A DNA stretch of 64,000 nt from Mesobacterium pallidum (GCF_019966535.1 NZ_JAIMID010000022.1:3472-67471); one strand, 5' to 3'; counted from the first letter of the stretch, positions 1-18,492 are shown. Notes: generated by a model not told the origin, from the sequence alone. Translations and numbers: made by a program.

Positions 1-38
1 AAAGCGAAAGGGCGCCCTTTTGGGGCGCCCTTTGCTTT
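1..38 (-). terminator. Rho-independent terminator of tuf copy 1
   Basis: An 11-bp perfect stem (7-17 with 23-33, arms AAAGGGCGCCC and GGGCGCCCTTT) has a five-base loop. It is extended outward by AAAGC and GCTTT with one unpaired G. Read on the minus strand, the hairpin lies about 85 bases behind the tuf stop and carries a T-rich edge. The same structure recurs behind tuf copy 2. Confidence 0.85.
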
Positions 39-118
39 ACTCGACCGGGTGGGCTCTCATCGCCTTTGCAGAGCAAAGACGACTGCCGCCCACTGAAGTA
101 ATCTCGGCGAAGCCGTGA

Positions 119-1294
<1,176 letters not shown>

Positions 1295-1454
1295 GGTCTG
1301 GCTCCTCTTGCTTTTTCGAAAACGGCACCAGGTCCCGTTTCAGTCCAGTTCATCCGGAGGCCGGGGATCGTGTCATCCCGGGCGCGGTCGTCGGTGCCTT
1401 CGCCACGGCGGGCGACAAAGGCGCTGACCGGCCGGGCACGAGGGCCCGCCCGGG

Positions 1455-2111
1455 TCAGAAATAGTCGCCGAAGATCTCGTAATCCTCGGCAAAGGCCTTT
1501 TCGAGCCAGGCGCGGTCTTCTGCGCTGACCTCGTAACGCGGCCCGTCGACACGGGTCTTGTTGGTGCGCTGCCCGACGTCGAGCTCGACGCCGGACCGTT
1601 CGCTCAGCATCGCGAGCGCCTCTGGGATCTCGCGCATGTTGTAGACCCGGTCGTAGTAGGACGCATCGGTCCCCAGGAAGGTCGAGAGCGGTTCGATATG
1701 CGACCCGATAGTCGGGTGGCATTCGCCGTAATCGTCGAGCCGGTCCAGGAATTCCGGGAAGGTCGGGTCCGCGACCAGGCCCAGTTCCTCTGCGAGGCCG
1801 CGATTGCGCCCCCGCATGTGCATTTTCATGTCCACCACCTTGTCGAGGTAAAGCGACAACAGGCGCGACACCGGGTCCCGCACGATGGCAAAGCAGAAGA
1901 GCTCTGCCCGGTCGGGCCCTTCCAGTCGTTCGAAGGGCGACCAGTTCGTCGGATAGACACGGTGGATCGCCATGTCATCCGACTTGCTGGTCGAGTCCGG
2001 CATCCAGGGCTCGCCATGCTCGATCTCGTAGATCGCCTGCTTTATCGTCGTATTCCCGCACTTGTGCATAGGGTAATACGCGACCTTCGCTTCCCGCTCT
2101 ATGATCGGCAT
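1455..2111 (-). CDS. Sulfotransferase family protein
   Basis: A 218-residue cytosolic protein that resembles small sulfotransferases using PAPS. The sequence YYPMHKCGNTTIK at residues 12-24 matches the 5'-phosphosulfate-binding loop. The segment FAIVRDPVSRLLSLY near residue 95 matches the 3'-phosphate-binding element (RxxxxR/S pattern). The acceptor cannot be read from the sequence; relatives in marine bacteria modify polysaccharide or lipid head groups. It sits between fusA and tuf, two genes that normally adjoin, with only 24 bases to fusA, so it is probably cotranscribed with the translation genes. That position is its odd feature. Family assignment is good; the substrate is unknown. Confidence 0.75.
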   Translation of the reverse strand: MPIIEREAKVAYYPMHKCGNTTIKQAIYEIEHGEPWMPDSTSKSDDMAIHRVYPTNWSPFERLEGPDRAELFCFAIVRDPVSRLLSLYLDKVVDMKMHMRGRNRGLAEELGLVADPTFPEFLDRLDDYGECHPTIGSHIEPLSTFLGTDASYYDRVYNMREIPEALAMLSERSGVELDVGQRTNKTRVDGPRYEVSAEDRAWLEKAFAEDYEIFGDYF

Positions 2112-2135
2112 GTCGAGTCCCTTCCGCCTGAAAGA

Positions 2136-4259
2136 TCAGGCGTATTTTTTCTGGATCTCGTCCGAGATGTTCTGCGGCACCGGATCGTAATGGTCGAACT
2201 GCATCGTGAACTGCGCGCGGCCCGAGGACATGGAGCGCAGGGTGTTGATGTAACCGAACATGTTGGCCAGCGGCACGAAGGCGTTGATCGCGATCGCGTT
2301 GCCGCGGTTTTCCTGACCCGACACCTGGCCCCGACGCGAGGTCAGGTCGCCGATGATGCTGCCGGTGTATTCCTCCGGCGTGATCACTTCGACCTTCATC
2401 ATCGGTTCCAGCAGCTTGGCGCCGGCTTTCCGCAGACCTTCACGCATGGCCATCCGCGCCGCGATTTCGAACGCCAGAACGCTCGAGTCCACGTCGTGGA
2501 ACTTGCCGTCGATCAGCGCGACCTTGAAGTCGATCACCGGGAAGCCTGCCAGCGGACCGGAGTCCATGACCGACTTGATGCCCTTTTCAACGCCCGGGAT
2601 GTATTCCTTGGGCACGGTACCGCCGACGATGCGCGACTCGAAGGAATAGCCTTCGCCCGGCTCTGTCGGGGAGATGATCAGCTTGACCTCGGCGAACTGG
2701 CCCGAGCCACCCGACTGTTTCTTGTGGGTGTAGGTGTGCTCGATCTCGTGACCGATGGTCTCGCGGTAAGCCACCTGCGGCGCGCCGACGTTGGCCTCGA
2801 CCTTGAACTCGCGACGCAGACGGTCGACGAGGATGTCGAGGTGAAGTTCGCCCATGCCCTTCATGATGGTCTGGCCCGACTCGATGTCGGTCTCGACGCG
2901 GAAGGACGGGTCTTCGGCGGCAAGCCGCTGCAGGCCCTGGGACATCTTCTCCTGGTCGCCCTTGGTCTTGGGCTCGATGGCGATCTCGATCACCGGATCG
3001 GGGAAGGTCATCGTTTCCAGCACCACCTGCGCCTTGGGATCGCACAGGGTGTCACCGGTGGTGGTGTCCTTCAGGCCGCCCAGGGCGATGATGTCGCCGG
3101 CCCAGGCCTCGTCGATCTCTTCGCGGTTGTTCGAGTGCATCATCATCATGCGACCGACGCGCTCTTTCTTGCCCTTGGTCGAGTTCTGCATCGTGTCACC
3201 CTTGGCAAGGTGGCCCGAGTAGATCCGGACGAAGGTCAGCGAGCCGACGAAGGGGTCGTTCATGATCTTGAACGCGAGGCCGGCGAAGGGCATGTTGTCG
3301 TCCGCACGGCGGGCGATGTTGCGCTCTTCGGTCTCGTCATCGGGGCTGAAGCCCATGTAGTCGACCACGTCCAGCGGGCTGGGCAGGTAGTCGATCACGG
3401 CGTTCAGCAGCGGCTGGACACCCTTGTTCTTAAACGCCGAGCCGCCCAGGACCGGAACGAAGGACAGCGACAGCGTGCCCTTGCGCAGCAGTTTGCGCAG
3501 GGTGTCGACGTCGGGCTCTTCGCCTTCCAGGTAGGCTTCCATCGCATCGTCGTCCATCTCGACGGCGTTCTCGATCATCTTGCCGCGCCACTCTTCGGCC
3601 ATGTCCTTGAGGCTGTCGCGGACGGGGGCCTTGATCCAGGACGCGCCCAGGTCTTCACCCTGCCACAGCCACTCTTCCATGGTGACGAGGTCGATCAGGC
3701 CTTCCAGCTCGTTCTCTGCACCGATCGGGATGCCGACGGGCACGGCGGTCGCGCCGGTGCGGTCCTCGATCATGCGGACGCAGTTGAAGAAGTCGGCGCC
3801 GATCTTGTCCATCTTGTTGACGAACACGATGCGCGGAACCTTGTAGCGGTCAGCCTGACGCCACACGGTTTCGGTCTGCGGTTCGACGCCGGCGTTGGCG
3901 TCGAGAACGGCAACCGCACCGTCGAGCACGGCCAGCGAGCGTTCGACTTCGATGGTGAAGTCGACGTGGCCGGGGGTGTCGATGATGTTCATGCGGTACT
4001 TGGTGTCCGACGTGCCCTCGGCGGTCGGCTCTTCCTGGCGCTGCCAGAAGGTCGTGGTCGCAGCCGAGGTGATCGTGATGCCGCGTTCCTGCTCCTGCTC
4101 CATCCAGTCCATGGTGGCGGCACCGTCGTGCACCTCACCGATGTTGTGGGATTTGCCGGTGTAGAACAGGATGCGTTCCGAGCAGGTCGTCTTGCCTGCA
4201 TCGATATGCGCCATGATCCCGAAGTTGCGGTAACGTTGGAGCGGATAATCGCGTGCCAT
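2136..4259 (-). CDS. fusA: Elongation factor G
   Basis: This ribosomal translocase GTPase is 707 residues long, the normal length for EF-G. The P-loop AHIDAGKTT is near residue 17, DTPGH follows in domain I, and domains II-V follow, ending near QNISDEIQKKYA. The frame stays open further upstream. I chose the ATG at 4259 because it gives the conserved MARDYPLQRYRN start and has an AAGGA about ten bases upstream. It lies behind rpsL and rpsG, as in the classical str operon. Confidence 0.98.
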   Translation of the reverse strand: MARDYPLQRYRNFGIMAHIDAGKTTCSERILFYTGKSHNIGEVHDGAATMDWMEQEQERGITITSAATTTFWQRQEEPTAEGTSDTKYRMNIIDTPGHVDFTIEVERSLAVLDGAVAVLDANAGVEPQTETVWRQADRYKVPRIVFVNKMDKIGADFFNCVRMIEDRTGATAVPVGIPIGAENELEGLIDLVTMEEWLWQGEDLGASWIKAPVRDSLKDMAEEWRGKMIENAVEMDDDAMEAYLEGEEPDVDTLRKLLRKGTLSLSFVPVLGGSAFKNKGVQPLLNAVIDYLPSPLDVVDYMGFSPDDETEERNIARRADDNMPFAGLAFKIMNDPFVGSLTFVRIYSGHLAKGDTMQNSTKGKKERVGRMMMMHSNNREEIDEAWAGDIIALGGLKDTTTGDTLCDPKAQVVLETMTFPDPVIEIAIEPKTKGDQEKMSQGLQRLAAEDPSFRVETDIESGQTIMKGMGELHLDILVDRLRREFKVEANVGAPQVAYRETIGHEIEHTYTHKKQSGGSGQFAEVKLIISPTEPGEGYSFESRIVGGTVPKEYIPGVEKGIKSVMDSGPLAGFPVIDFKVALIDGKFHDVDSSVLAFEIAARMAMREGLRKAGAKLLEPMMKVEVITPEEYTGSIIGDLTSRRGQVSGQENRGNAIAINAFVPLANMFGYINTLRSMSSGRAQFTMQFDHYDPVPQNISDEIQKKYA

Positions 4260-4402
4260 TGTCTGTGATCCTTGTCGGATGATCTCTGCGCGGGCGGCTA
4301 GCCCTCGCACGGGAAGAATTCAAGCCGTCCGATGGCGGAGTTTGCCGGAACGGGCGCGGTGGCGCCGATCGGCAACGTCATCAAACCGTCATGACGGCGG
4401 AT

Positions 4403-4426
4403 GGGCGGCCCGGCAGGGGGCCGCCC
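4403..4426 (-). other. Intercistronic hairpin between rpsG and fusA
   Basis: The arms GGGCGGCCC (4403-4411) and GGGCCGCCC (4418-4426) form a nine-bp stem with a six-base loop just behind the rpsG stop. No T-run follows on the minus strand, so it is more likely a stabiliser or S7-type translational control structure than a terminator. The regulatory role is inferred. Confidence 0.5.
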
Positions 4427-4433
4427 GAAAAGC

Positions 4434-4904
4434 TTACCAGCGGTAGTGGCTGAACGCCTTGTTGGCATCGGCCATCTTGTGGGTGTCTTCGCGCTTTTTA
4501 ACGGCGGCACCGCGCGACTGGACGGCGTCGATCAGCTCGGCGGCCAGACGCTCTTCCATCGTGTTCTCGTTGCGGGCGCGCGAGGCGTTGATCAGCCAGC
4601 GGATGGCCAGGGCTTCGCGGCGCTCGGGGCGCACTTCGACGGGCACCTGGTAGGTGGCACCGCCAACGCGGCGCGACCGGACTTCGACCGACGGCTTGAT
4701 GTTGTCCAGCGCTTCGTGGAACAGCTCCACGGGGGCGCGCTTGACCTTGGCTTCGACGCGATCGAGCGCGCTGTAGACGATCCGCTCTGCGGTCGACTTC
4801 TTGCCGTGGTACATCAGGTTGTTCATGAACTTGGTCAGGACGCGATCACCATACTTGGCGTCGGGCAGGACTTCGCGCTTCTCTGCGGCGTGACGACGGG
4901 ACAT
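4434..4904 (-). CDS. rpsG: 30S ribosomal protein S7
   Basis: A 156-residue protein of normal S7 length that nucleates assembly of the 30S head by binding the 3' major domain of 16S rRNA. The start MSRRHAAEKREVLPD and the internal block KFMNNLMYHGKKS are typical of S7. The C-terminal FSHYRW end is also conserved. It lies 24 bases behind rpsL and 174 bases ahead of fusA, in the standard str order. In many bacteria S7 autoregulates this operon; that is family knowledge, although a hairpin is present behind this gene. Confidence 0.98.
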   Translation of the reverse strand: MSRRHAAEKREVLPDAKYGDRVLTKFMNNLMYHGKKSTAERIVYSALDRVEAKVKRAPVELFHEALDNIKPSVEVRSRRVGGATYQVPVEVRPERREALAIRWLINASRARNENTMEERLAAELIDAVQSRGAAVKKREDTHKMADANKAFSHYRW

Positions 4905-4928
4905 ATCCGTATCCTCTTGTAGGTGAGC

Positions 4929-5300
4929 TTACTTGGGACGCTTCGCGCCGTACTTCGAACGGCGCTGCTTCCGGTCCTTGACGCCCTGGGTATCCAGAAC
5001 ACCGCGCAGGATGTGGTAACGGACACCCGGAAGGTCTTTCACCCGGCCGCCGCGGATCAGGACCACGGAGTGTTCCTGCAGGTTGTGGCTTTCACCGGGG
5101 ATGTACGAGATGACCTCGTAGCCGTTGGTCAGGCGCACCTTGGCGACTTTCCGCATGGCCGAGTTCGGCTTCTTCGGGGTGGTGGTGTAGACGCGCGTGC
5201 AGACGCCGCGCTTCTGGGGGCATTGCTCGAGGTGCTGCGACTTGGAGCGCTTGACTTTCGGCTGCCGCGGCTTGCGGATCAGCTGCTGGATCGTTGGCAT
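4929..5300 (-). CDS. rpsL: 30S ribosomal protein S12
   Basis: A decoding-centre protein of 123 residues. The ATG at 5300 gives the conserved MPTIQQLIRKPRQ start, so an in-frame ATG seven codons upstream was not used. The streptomycin-critical segments PKKPNSA (around Lys43) and VKDLPG (around Lys88) are both wild type, so this gene shows no target-site resistance. It is the first gene of the str group and has a good promoter about 220 bases upstream. Confidence 0.98.
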   Translation of the reverse strand: MPTIQQLIRKPRQPKVKRSKSQHLEQCPQKRGVCTRVYTTTPKKPNSAMRKVAKVRLTNGYEVISYIPGESHNLQEHSVVLIRGGRVKDLPGVRYHILRGVLDTQGVKDRKQRRSKYGAKRPK

Positions 5301-5519
5301 AGGGTCTCTTCCCGTTATCAACTGTCGTTTTGCAGGGCCGGGGCCCTGCGATTCAGGCTGCGGGAACAGACCCCCGCAAAAGGTTTTGGCCGCCTGCGTT
5401 TCCGTACCGGGGACAACACAGCGGCTTGAGCTTACAGAGGATCGGGCCGGTAGGTGGCCGGATCTTGATCAGGTCATTTCGGGTGCGGCAAAGGAGGGAC
5501 CTGTGCCGGATAGTCGCGC

Positions 5520-5548
5520 GTAATAGACAGAGTCGTCCAAGCTGTCAA
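5520..5548 (-). promoter_or_regulatory. Sigma-70 promoter for rpsL-rpsG-fusA
   Basis: On the minus strand a perfect TTGACA (5543-5548) is separated by exactly 17 bases from TATTAC (5520-5525). It lies about 220 bases ahead of rpsL in the 344-base gap between rpsL and the divergent lipoprotein gene. I saw no equally strong plus-strand promoter in that gap. Confidence 0.75.
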
Positions 5549-5644
5549 CACTGCCCCCGTGCCGGGTGCGCGCCCGTATCATAGCGGTAGCGTCGTCCGG
5601 CGAACCCGGGCTATGGTCGGCGTAGATTTACACGGGACAGTCCA

Positions 5645-6220
5645 ATGAATACCATCATCAAATCCACGATTTCCATTGGTGCGCTCGGCCTGCTCTCCGC
5701 CTGCGCCGAGCCGATTCCGCCGACCTTCGACGAAACCGACGTGATCGCCTCCAAGGTCCGCTATCTTGCGCTCGACGGCCTGCCCGAAACCGCCACCGCG
5801 GACATGCCGACGACGGGCACCGCCGATTACAAGGGCCGCCTGTCGGCCGATATCGACGGCGATACCGACGGCTCCGTCCTGGCCGATCTCGACCTCAGCG
5901 CGACCTTCGACACCGGGGCGATCTCGGGCCGGGTTCACAACATCAACGCCTTCGACAGCGATGGCACGCCGGATCAGAAACTGGACGGATCGATCCGACT
6001 GAACGGGTCCGTCTTCGGCAACGACATGTCGGCCACCGGCACCGGCACGCTGACCGGTGTCGATTCCGGGTTCGAGGGCGACACCCGCGCCACCGTCAAC
6101 CTGAACGGCACCTTCCGCAGCAACACGGCCGCCGCCGACACGATCACGGGCGACGTCAGCGGCTTTGGCCGCGGCGACATCGATTTCACCATCACCGACG
6201 GCGAGTTCTACGCGGAATGA
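5645..6220 (+). CDS. Lipoprotein with transferrin-binding-protein-like barrel domain
   Basis: A 191-residue exported lipoprotein. The N-terminus has a short hydrophobic stretch and the lipobox LLSAC, which makes Cys20 the lipidated residue. The mature part is acidic and rich in Gly, Thr and Asp, with alternating beta-strand patterns. It ends in GFGRGDIDFTITDGEFYAE, the type of small beta-barrel seen in TbpB-like and Slam-dependent surface lipoproteins. I do not recognise a specific ligand. The stop codon overlaps the ATG of the next gene (ATGA), so the two are translationally coupled. The barrel assignment rests on pattern only. Confidence 0.6.
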   Translation: MNTIIKSTISIGALGLLSACAEPIPPTFDETDVIASKVRYLALDGLPETATADMPTTGTADYKGRLSADIDGDTDGSVLADLDLSATFDTGAISGRVHNINAFDSDGTPDQKLDGSIRLNGSVFGNDMSATGTGTLTGVDSGFEGDTRATVNLNGTFRSNTAAADTITGDVSGFGRGDIDFTITDGEFYAE

Positions 6221-7041
6221 GCCCCCGCGGACCGCATCTGCCGGTCTTTGGCCTGTGCCGGTTTTCCTACCCGGCCGAGGGCGGGTTCCAGGTCGAACAT
6301 GACGACCTCGGGACCCGCCGGGCCTATCTGTACGACCCCGCCCGGATGGAAGAGCGGTTCCGCCTGTTCGAACATCTCTGCCTGCCGGGGATCGCCGCCC
6401 AGACGGATGGCGACTTCACCCTTGGCATCGTGGTGGACGAGTGCCTGCCCGAGGCGTACATGGCCCGGCTGCTAGACGTGACCGAACCGGTGCCGCAATG
6501 CGTCGTCATGCCGACGCCGCCCTGGCAGAACCACCGCGAGGTGATGCGCGACGCGCTGACCGCGTTGCGCGGCGGGACGGACACCGCCTGCCTGCAATTC
6601 CGCCACGACGACGACGACGCGGTGAACATCCGCTTCGTCGAAAAGCTGCGCGAGATGGCAGCCGATTGCCCCGGCCTGCTCGAGCGGCACCGCATCGTGG
6701 GCTTCGATTTCAACACCGGCATCCAGGCCCGGATCGACGCCGGGGGCATCGCCCTGCGCCGCGATGTCTATCCGCAGATCGGCCTCGCCCTGGGCGTCCA
6801 TCTGCGCAAGGGCGAGCGGCGCTCGATCTTCAACTTCAGCCACAACAAGCTGGCGCGGAACATCCCCGTGCTCAGCGATCCGGCGCCCGACATGTGGCTG
6901 CGCGGCTACAACGATTTCAACGATTCCCGCAGCGGCAAGAACGTCAGCCGCGAAAAGCTGTCGCCCGCCACTCCTGAAGACGAAGAGATCCTGCGCCGCG
7001 ACTTCGCGCTGGACCTCGCCGCCCTGCGCGCCGCGGTCTAA
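6217..7041 (+). CDS. Putative rhamnosyltransferase (glycosyltransferase-like)
   Basis: A 274-residue protein of the family annotated as putative rhamnosyl transferase. The conserved blocks are a start with FGLCRFSYPAEGG, an RMEERFRLFEHLCLPGIAAQ segment near residue 45, and the acidic HDDDDAVN near residue 130, which probably binds metal and the nucleotide sugar. There is no signal peptide, so it acts in the cytosol. It is coupled to the lipoprotein gene by a four-base ATGA overlap. It faces a paralogue at 7038-7844 with a four-base tail overlap. The sugar and acceptor are not determined by the sequence. Confidence 0.7.
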   Translation: MSPRGPHLPVFGLCRFSYPAEGGFQVEHDDLGTRRAYLYDPARMEERFRLFEHLCLPGIAAQTDGDFTLGIVVDECLPEAYMARLLDVTEPVPQCVVMPTPPWQNHREVMRDALTALRGGTDTACLQFRHDDDDAVNIRFVEKLREMAADCPGLLERHRIVGFDFNTGIQARIDAGGIALRRDVYPQIGLALGVHLRKGERRSIFNFSHNKLARNIPVLSDPAPDMWLRGYNDFNDSRSGKNVSREKLSPATPEDEEILRRDFALDLAALRAAV

Positions 7042-7844
7042 AGCGCCTTCAGCGCGTCGATGCTGAGCCCGAAATGGCGGTTCAGCGCGGCCTCGATCTG
7101 GTCGGGCTTCATCTTGTGGGTGATGCCCATCTGCGTCGGGTTCGACTTGTTGTCGCCGTGGACCGTGCGCACGAAGGACGGCACCGAGATATCGGTCAGA
7201 ACGTTGAAATGCTGCGCCAGCTTGCGGTGGTTGAACCGGTAGGGGTTGGCCCCGTCCCCGGCCCGCGTCACCAGCGAGGTGCCCGTCGACAGCGGCGCCT
7301 TTTCGCAGGCGTCGAAGATCTCGACCTCCTTGCCGGTCGTGCGCACGTAGAAGCCCCGGTTATAGGCGATGATGAAGGGCGTCTTGCGCCCCAGCAGCGG
7401 GATCATCCCCTGGGCCAGGTGCTTGGTCCGCTTGATGAAATCCCGGTCCACCGCGTCGTCGTCATCCAGCCGGAAGACGATCTTGTGACTGGCGCCGCGC
7501 AGGGGCACGGCGGCATAGGCCTCTTGCAGCAGCTTGTAATGGTTCGACGGGCCGACCGGCATGCAATGCAGGTTCGGAAAGGGCTCCAGCAGGTCCAGCA
7601 GACGCGCCATGTGCTGCGGCGGCAGGCTTTCGGCGGTGAGGATGATCATCTCGAAATCGGGATCGCTCTGGCTCGTCAGGGACGGCAGGCAGAGCTTTTC
7701 GAAGAGGCGAAAGCGCAGCTCCATCCGCTCGGGCGAAAAGAGATGCGCGGCGATCTTGTCGATATCCGGGTCGCCGCCGGCGTAGTAATCGGGCGTCAGC
7801 ACCGAGAACCGCAGCAGGCCGATGGTCTTTGTGGTGATCGCCAT
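7038..7844 (-). CDS. Putative rhamnosyltransferase, convergent paralogue
   Basis: A 268-residue relative of the gene at 6217-7041. It has the same layout: GLLRFSVLTPDYYAGG at the start, ERMELRFRLFEKLCLPSLTS near residue 40, and RLDDDDAVDRDF near residue 135. The paired acidic run is the probable catalytic metal site. The two genes converge and share four bases at their stops (TAA and TAG). Sequence divergence between them is considerable, so this is an old duplication or independent acquisition. Substrates are unknown. Confidence 0.7.
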   Translation of the reverse strand: MAITTKTIGLLRFSVLTPDYYAGGDPDIDKIAAHLFSPERMELRFRLFEKLCLPSLTSQSDPDFEMIILTAESLPPQHMARLLDLLEPFPNLHCMPVGPSNHYKLLQEAYAAVPLRGASHKIVFRLDDDDAVDRDFIKRTKHLAQGMIPLLGRKTPFIIAYNRGFYVRTTGKEVEIFDACEKAPLSTGTSLVTRAGDGANPYRFNHRKLAQHFNVLTDISVPSFVRTVHGDNKSNPTQMGITHKMKPDQIEAALNRHFGLSIDALKAL

Positions 7845-7935
7845 GTCGATGTCGCCTCTCGCCTTTGGGGACAGGAAACATGCGCGGGGGCGGGATGGAA
7901 AGCCCCGCGCGGCGCGAAAATCCGGGGCTGTGGCC

Positions 7936-7990
7936 GGTGGGGTATAACCCCACCCTACATGCTGGCCGTAGGGTGGGGTTTCACCCCACC
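7936..7990. repeat. REP-like palindromic element
   Basis: A compound inverted repeat: GGTGGGGTATAACCCCACC is followed by nine bases after the CCTAC extension, then GTAGGGTGGGGTTTCACCCC. The outer arms 7947-7959 and 7968-7980 are perfectly complementary over 13 bases. It reaches into the last codons of the DMT permease gene. From general experience, GTAGGGTGGGG-type palindromes are dispersed in this group of genomes; that part is recollection, not shown here. Confidence 0.6.
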
Positions 7991-8844
7991 TGCCGTTCGC
8001 GCCAGAGGGTAAAGACCCCCGTCGCCGCGATGATCGCCGCGCCGACCAGGGTCAGCGTCGCCGGCCATTCGCCGAAGGCAACCCAGCCGAGTGCCAGCGC
8101 CCAGACCAGGCCGGTGTAGCGGAAGGGGGTGATCGCGCCCAGTTCTCCCATCCGCATGGCGGTGATGATGCCCCCGAAGGCGGCGATCAGGAAACCGGCC
8201 GAGGCGAGGATCAGCAGCCAGTGCCGGCCCGTCAGCGGCTGCCATTCGATGCCAAGGCTGCCGACCGCGCCAAACAGCGTGACCGAGACAAAGGCCGTGA
8301 CCGTCACCAGCAGGGTCGGCACCTGCCGCGACAATTGCCGCGTGGTGATGTCGCGCAGGGTGACCAGCGCCACGGCGGCAAGAGCGTAAAGCGTGTAGAT
8401 GTTGAACCCCTCGGTCCCGGGCCGCACGATCAGCAGCATGCCGCAAAAGCCGATGCCGATGGCGCTCATCCGCCGCCAGCCCAGACGTTCGCCCAGGAAC
8501 AAGGCCCCGGCCAGGGTGACCGTGAGGGGCAGCAGTTGCAGCAGCGCGGTCACGTTGGCCAGCGGCATGTGCAGCAGGGCGGAGAGGAAGAACCAGGTCT
8601 CGCCCACCTCGGCCAGGCTGCGCCAGCCCAACAGCCGCCAGTCGCGGGCCGGGAACCTGAGCCGCAAGGCCCCTGCCCGCCAGGCGATGGCTACGATCAG
8701 CGCCGATGCGAGGGCCCCACGCAGCGCCAGCAGCTGGTAGAGCGGCAGGTCCGCCCCAAGCGCCTTCATGCAGGCGTCGGACAGGGTGAACCCCAGCATG
8801 GAGAGCACCATGAGCAGCGCGCCGCGCAGGTTTTCCGATTGCAT
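7981..8844 (-). CDS. DMT superfamily (EamA) permease
   Basis: A 287-residue inner-membrane protein with about ten hydrophobic segments arranged as two EamA repeats, the drug/metabolite transporter fold. The ATG at 8844 gives MQSENLRGALLMVLSMLGF, which starts directly in the first membrane helix; an upstream extension is charged and was rejected. The second repeat holds GAITPFRYTGLVWA and ends in WRERQVG. The substrate is unknown; relatives export amino acids, metabolites or S-adenosylmethionine. It lies behind rpoC, beyond the rpoC terminator, so it is probably expressed on its own. Confidence 0.8.
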   Translation of the reverse strand: MQSENLRGALLMVLSMLGFTLSDACMKALGADLPLYQLLALRGALASALIVAIAWRAGALRLRFPARDWRLLGWRSLAEVGETWFFLSALLHMPLANVTALLQLLPLTVTLAGALFLGERLGWRRMSAIGIGFCGMLLIVRPGTEGFNIYTLYALAAVALVTLRDITTRQLSRQVPTLLVTVTAFVSVTLFGAVGSLGIEWQPLTGRHWLLILASAGFLIAAFGGIITAMRMGELGAITPFRYTGLVWALALGWVAFGEWPATLTLVGAAIIAATGVFTLWRERQVG

Positions 8845-8905
8845 GGCCGCCCCCCGTCTTTCCAACGGCGCCAGCCGAACACCATGCCCCGCGCCGGGGC
8901 AAGGG

Positions 8906-8941
8906 GCCAAAAAGGAAACGGCGGCGAAAACCCCCGCCGTT
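8906..8941 (-). terminator. Rho-independent terminator of rpoC
   Basis: The arms AACGGCGG (8917-8924) and CCGCCGTT (8934-8941) form a perfect eight-bp stem 27 bases behind the rpoC stop. On the minus strand it is followed within two bases by CCTTTTTGG, the T-run expected of an intrinsic terminator. Confidence 0.75.
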
Positions 8942-8968
8942 CCGCATCTTGTCAGGTCAGGCCCGCGA

Positions 8969-13210
<4,242 letters not shown>

Positions 13211-13282
13211 GTCGATTCCTTAGATGACAGGGCGAAGAGAGAGGATGGGGCGACCGGGCGGGCCGCCCCGGAGCAACGGGCG

Positions 13283-17419
<4,137 letters not shown>

Positions 17420-18036
17420 GGGGTGCGGACCCTTTCGATTTTTCTCTGCCTGAATGCGCGCTGCCGGGGCCACAGCGACATTCATGTCAGGTACGGCGGG
17501 GACCAGATCCATTCTCGGCGCGCGTCCCACGGCGCGCCACTCGATCAGGTCGACCAGCCTTGGGAAACGCTGCGCTGCTGGGCACAGGGCTTGCCGAGAC
17601 GGGTGAAATTTGCCGATTTTCCGGTAGGATGACCGGATACGGGGGCTTATCAAGTCATGACAAGAATGCGCGCGCCCCTTCCTTTTGACTGAACAGCCTA
17701 AAGCGGATTCGAATCGCTCGAACCCGCCAGAGGTTTTCAATTATTCGGTAAAGCGCGCGGACGCAACCCCCATGAGTGTCGGGATATGCGTCTCTACCGT
17801 TCGTGAAAGATCGCAAAAAAGCGGGGGGGCGTCAAGCAGTGTCGGGACCCGCAGCCACGGCCCGGCGTCCGGAAGGCCCTGCCCCGGCGCCTGGATCAGC
17901 AGGCGCGACCGATGGGGCGGCCCCTGCCCCGGCTGGCCAAACCTCTCGGGATCCGGCCGATCGCGCGGGCGCCGAAACGCAGACAGGCGCCCCCATGCGG
18001 GAGCGCCTGCGCAGTAAACCAGCCCGAAGGCCGGGA
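17420..18036. other. rplL-rpoB intergenic region
   Basis: 617 bases without a recognisable gene. Near rplL an imperfect hairpin (about 17993-18015, AGGCGC arms) could act as the partial attenuator known between these genes in other bacteria, but no T-run follows on the minus strand. The stretch 17640-17790 is notably poorer in GC than its surroundings and may hold an internal promoter for rpoB. I found no clean -35/-10 pair. Confidence 0.4.
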
Positions 18037-18420
18037 TTACTTGAGTTCGATCTCGGCGCCAGCTGCTTCCAGCTTGCTCTTGATCTCTTCGGCTTCTTCT
18101 TTCGAAACGCCTTCCTTGACGGCCTTGCCACCGGCTTCCACCAGTTCCTTGGCTTCTTTCAGGCCCAGGCCGGTGATGCCGCGGACTTCCTTGATCACGT
18201 TGATCTTGGAGGCGCCGGCCGACTTCAGGATGACGTCGAATTCGGTCTGTTCCTCTTCGGCTGCACCGGCGTCGGCGCCGCCTGCGGGGCCGGCCATCAT
18301 GACCGCGCCACCGGCTGCGGGCTCGATGCCGTACTCGTCCTTGAGGATGGTTTTCAGTTCTTGTGCTTCGAGCAGGGTCAGACCCACGATTTGCTCTGCA
18401 AGTGCTTTCAGATCAGCCAT
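18037..18420 (-). CDS. rplL: 50S ribosomal protein L7/L12
   Basis: A 127-residue stalk protein that recruits translation factors. An N-terminal dimerisation part (MADLKALAEQIVGLTLLEAQ) is followed by an alanine/glycine-rich hinge at residues 36-57. The C-terminal domain holds KINVIKEVRGITGLGLKEAK, the factor-binding helix. It lies 72 bases behind rplJ, as usual, and is read together with it. Confidence 0.98.
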   Translation of the reverse strand: MADLKALAEQIVGLTLLEAQELKTILKDEYGIEPAAGGAVMMAGPAGGADAGAAEEEQTEFDVILKSAGASKINVIKEVRGITGLGLKEAKELVEAGGKAVKEGVSKEEAEEIKSKLEAAGAEIELK

Positions 18421-18492
18421 TTTTCAGCTCTTTCCGTTATCAGATGTGTTCCAACGCCAGGCGAATGCCCACGTCGCAAGTTCTCAGGTTGC

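Noticed and set aside
4929..5300. Possible streptomycin-resistance changes in rpsL, and rifampicin-resistance changes in rpoB
   Set aside because: The critical residues (Lys43 and Lys88 of S12; Asp, His and Ser of the RpoB cluster) are all wild type.
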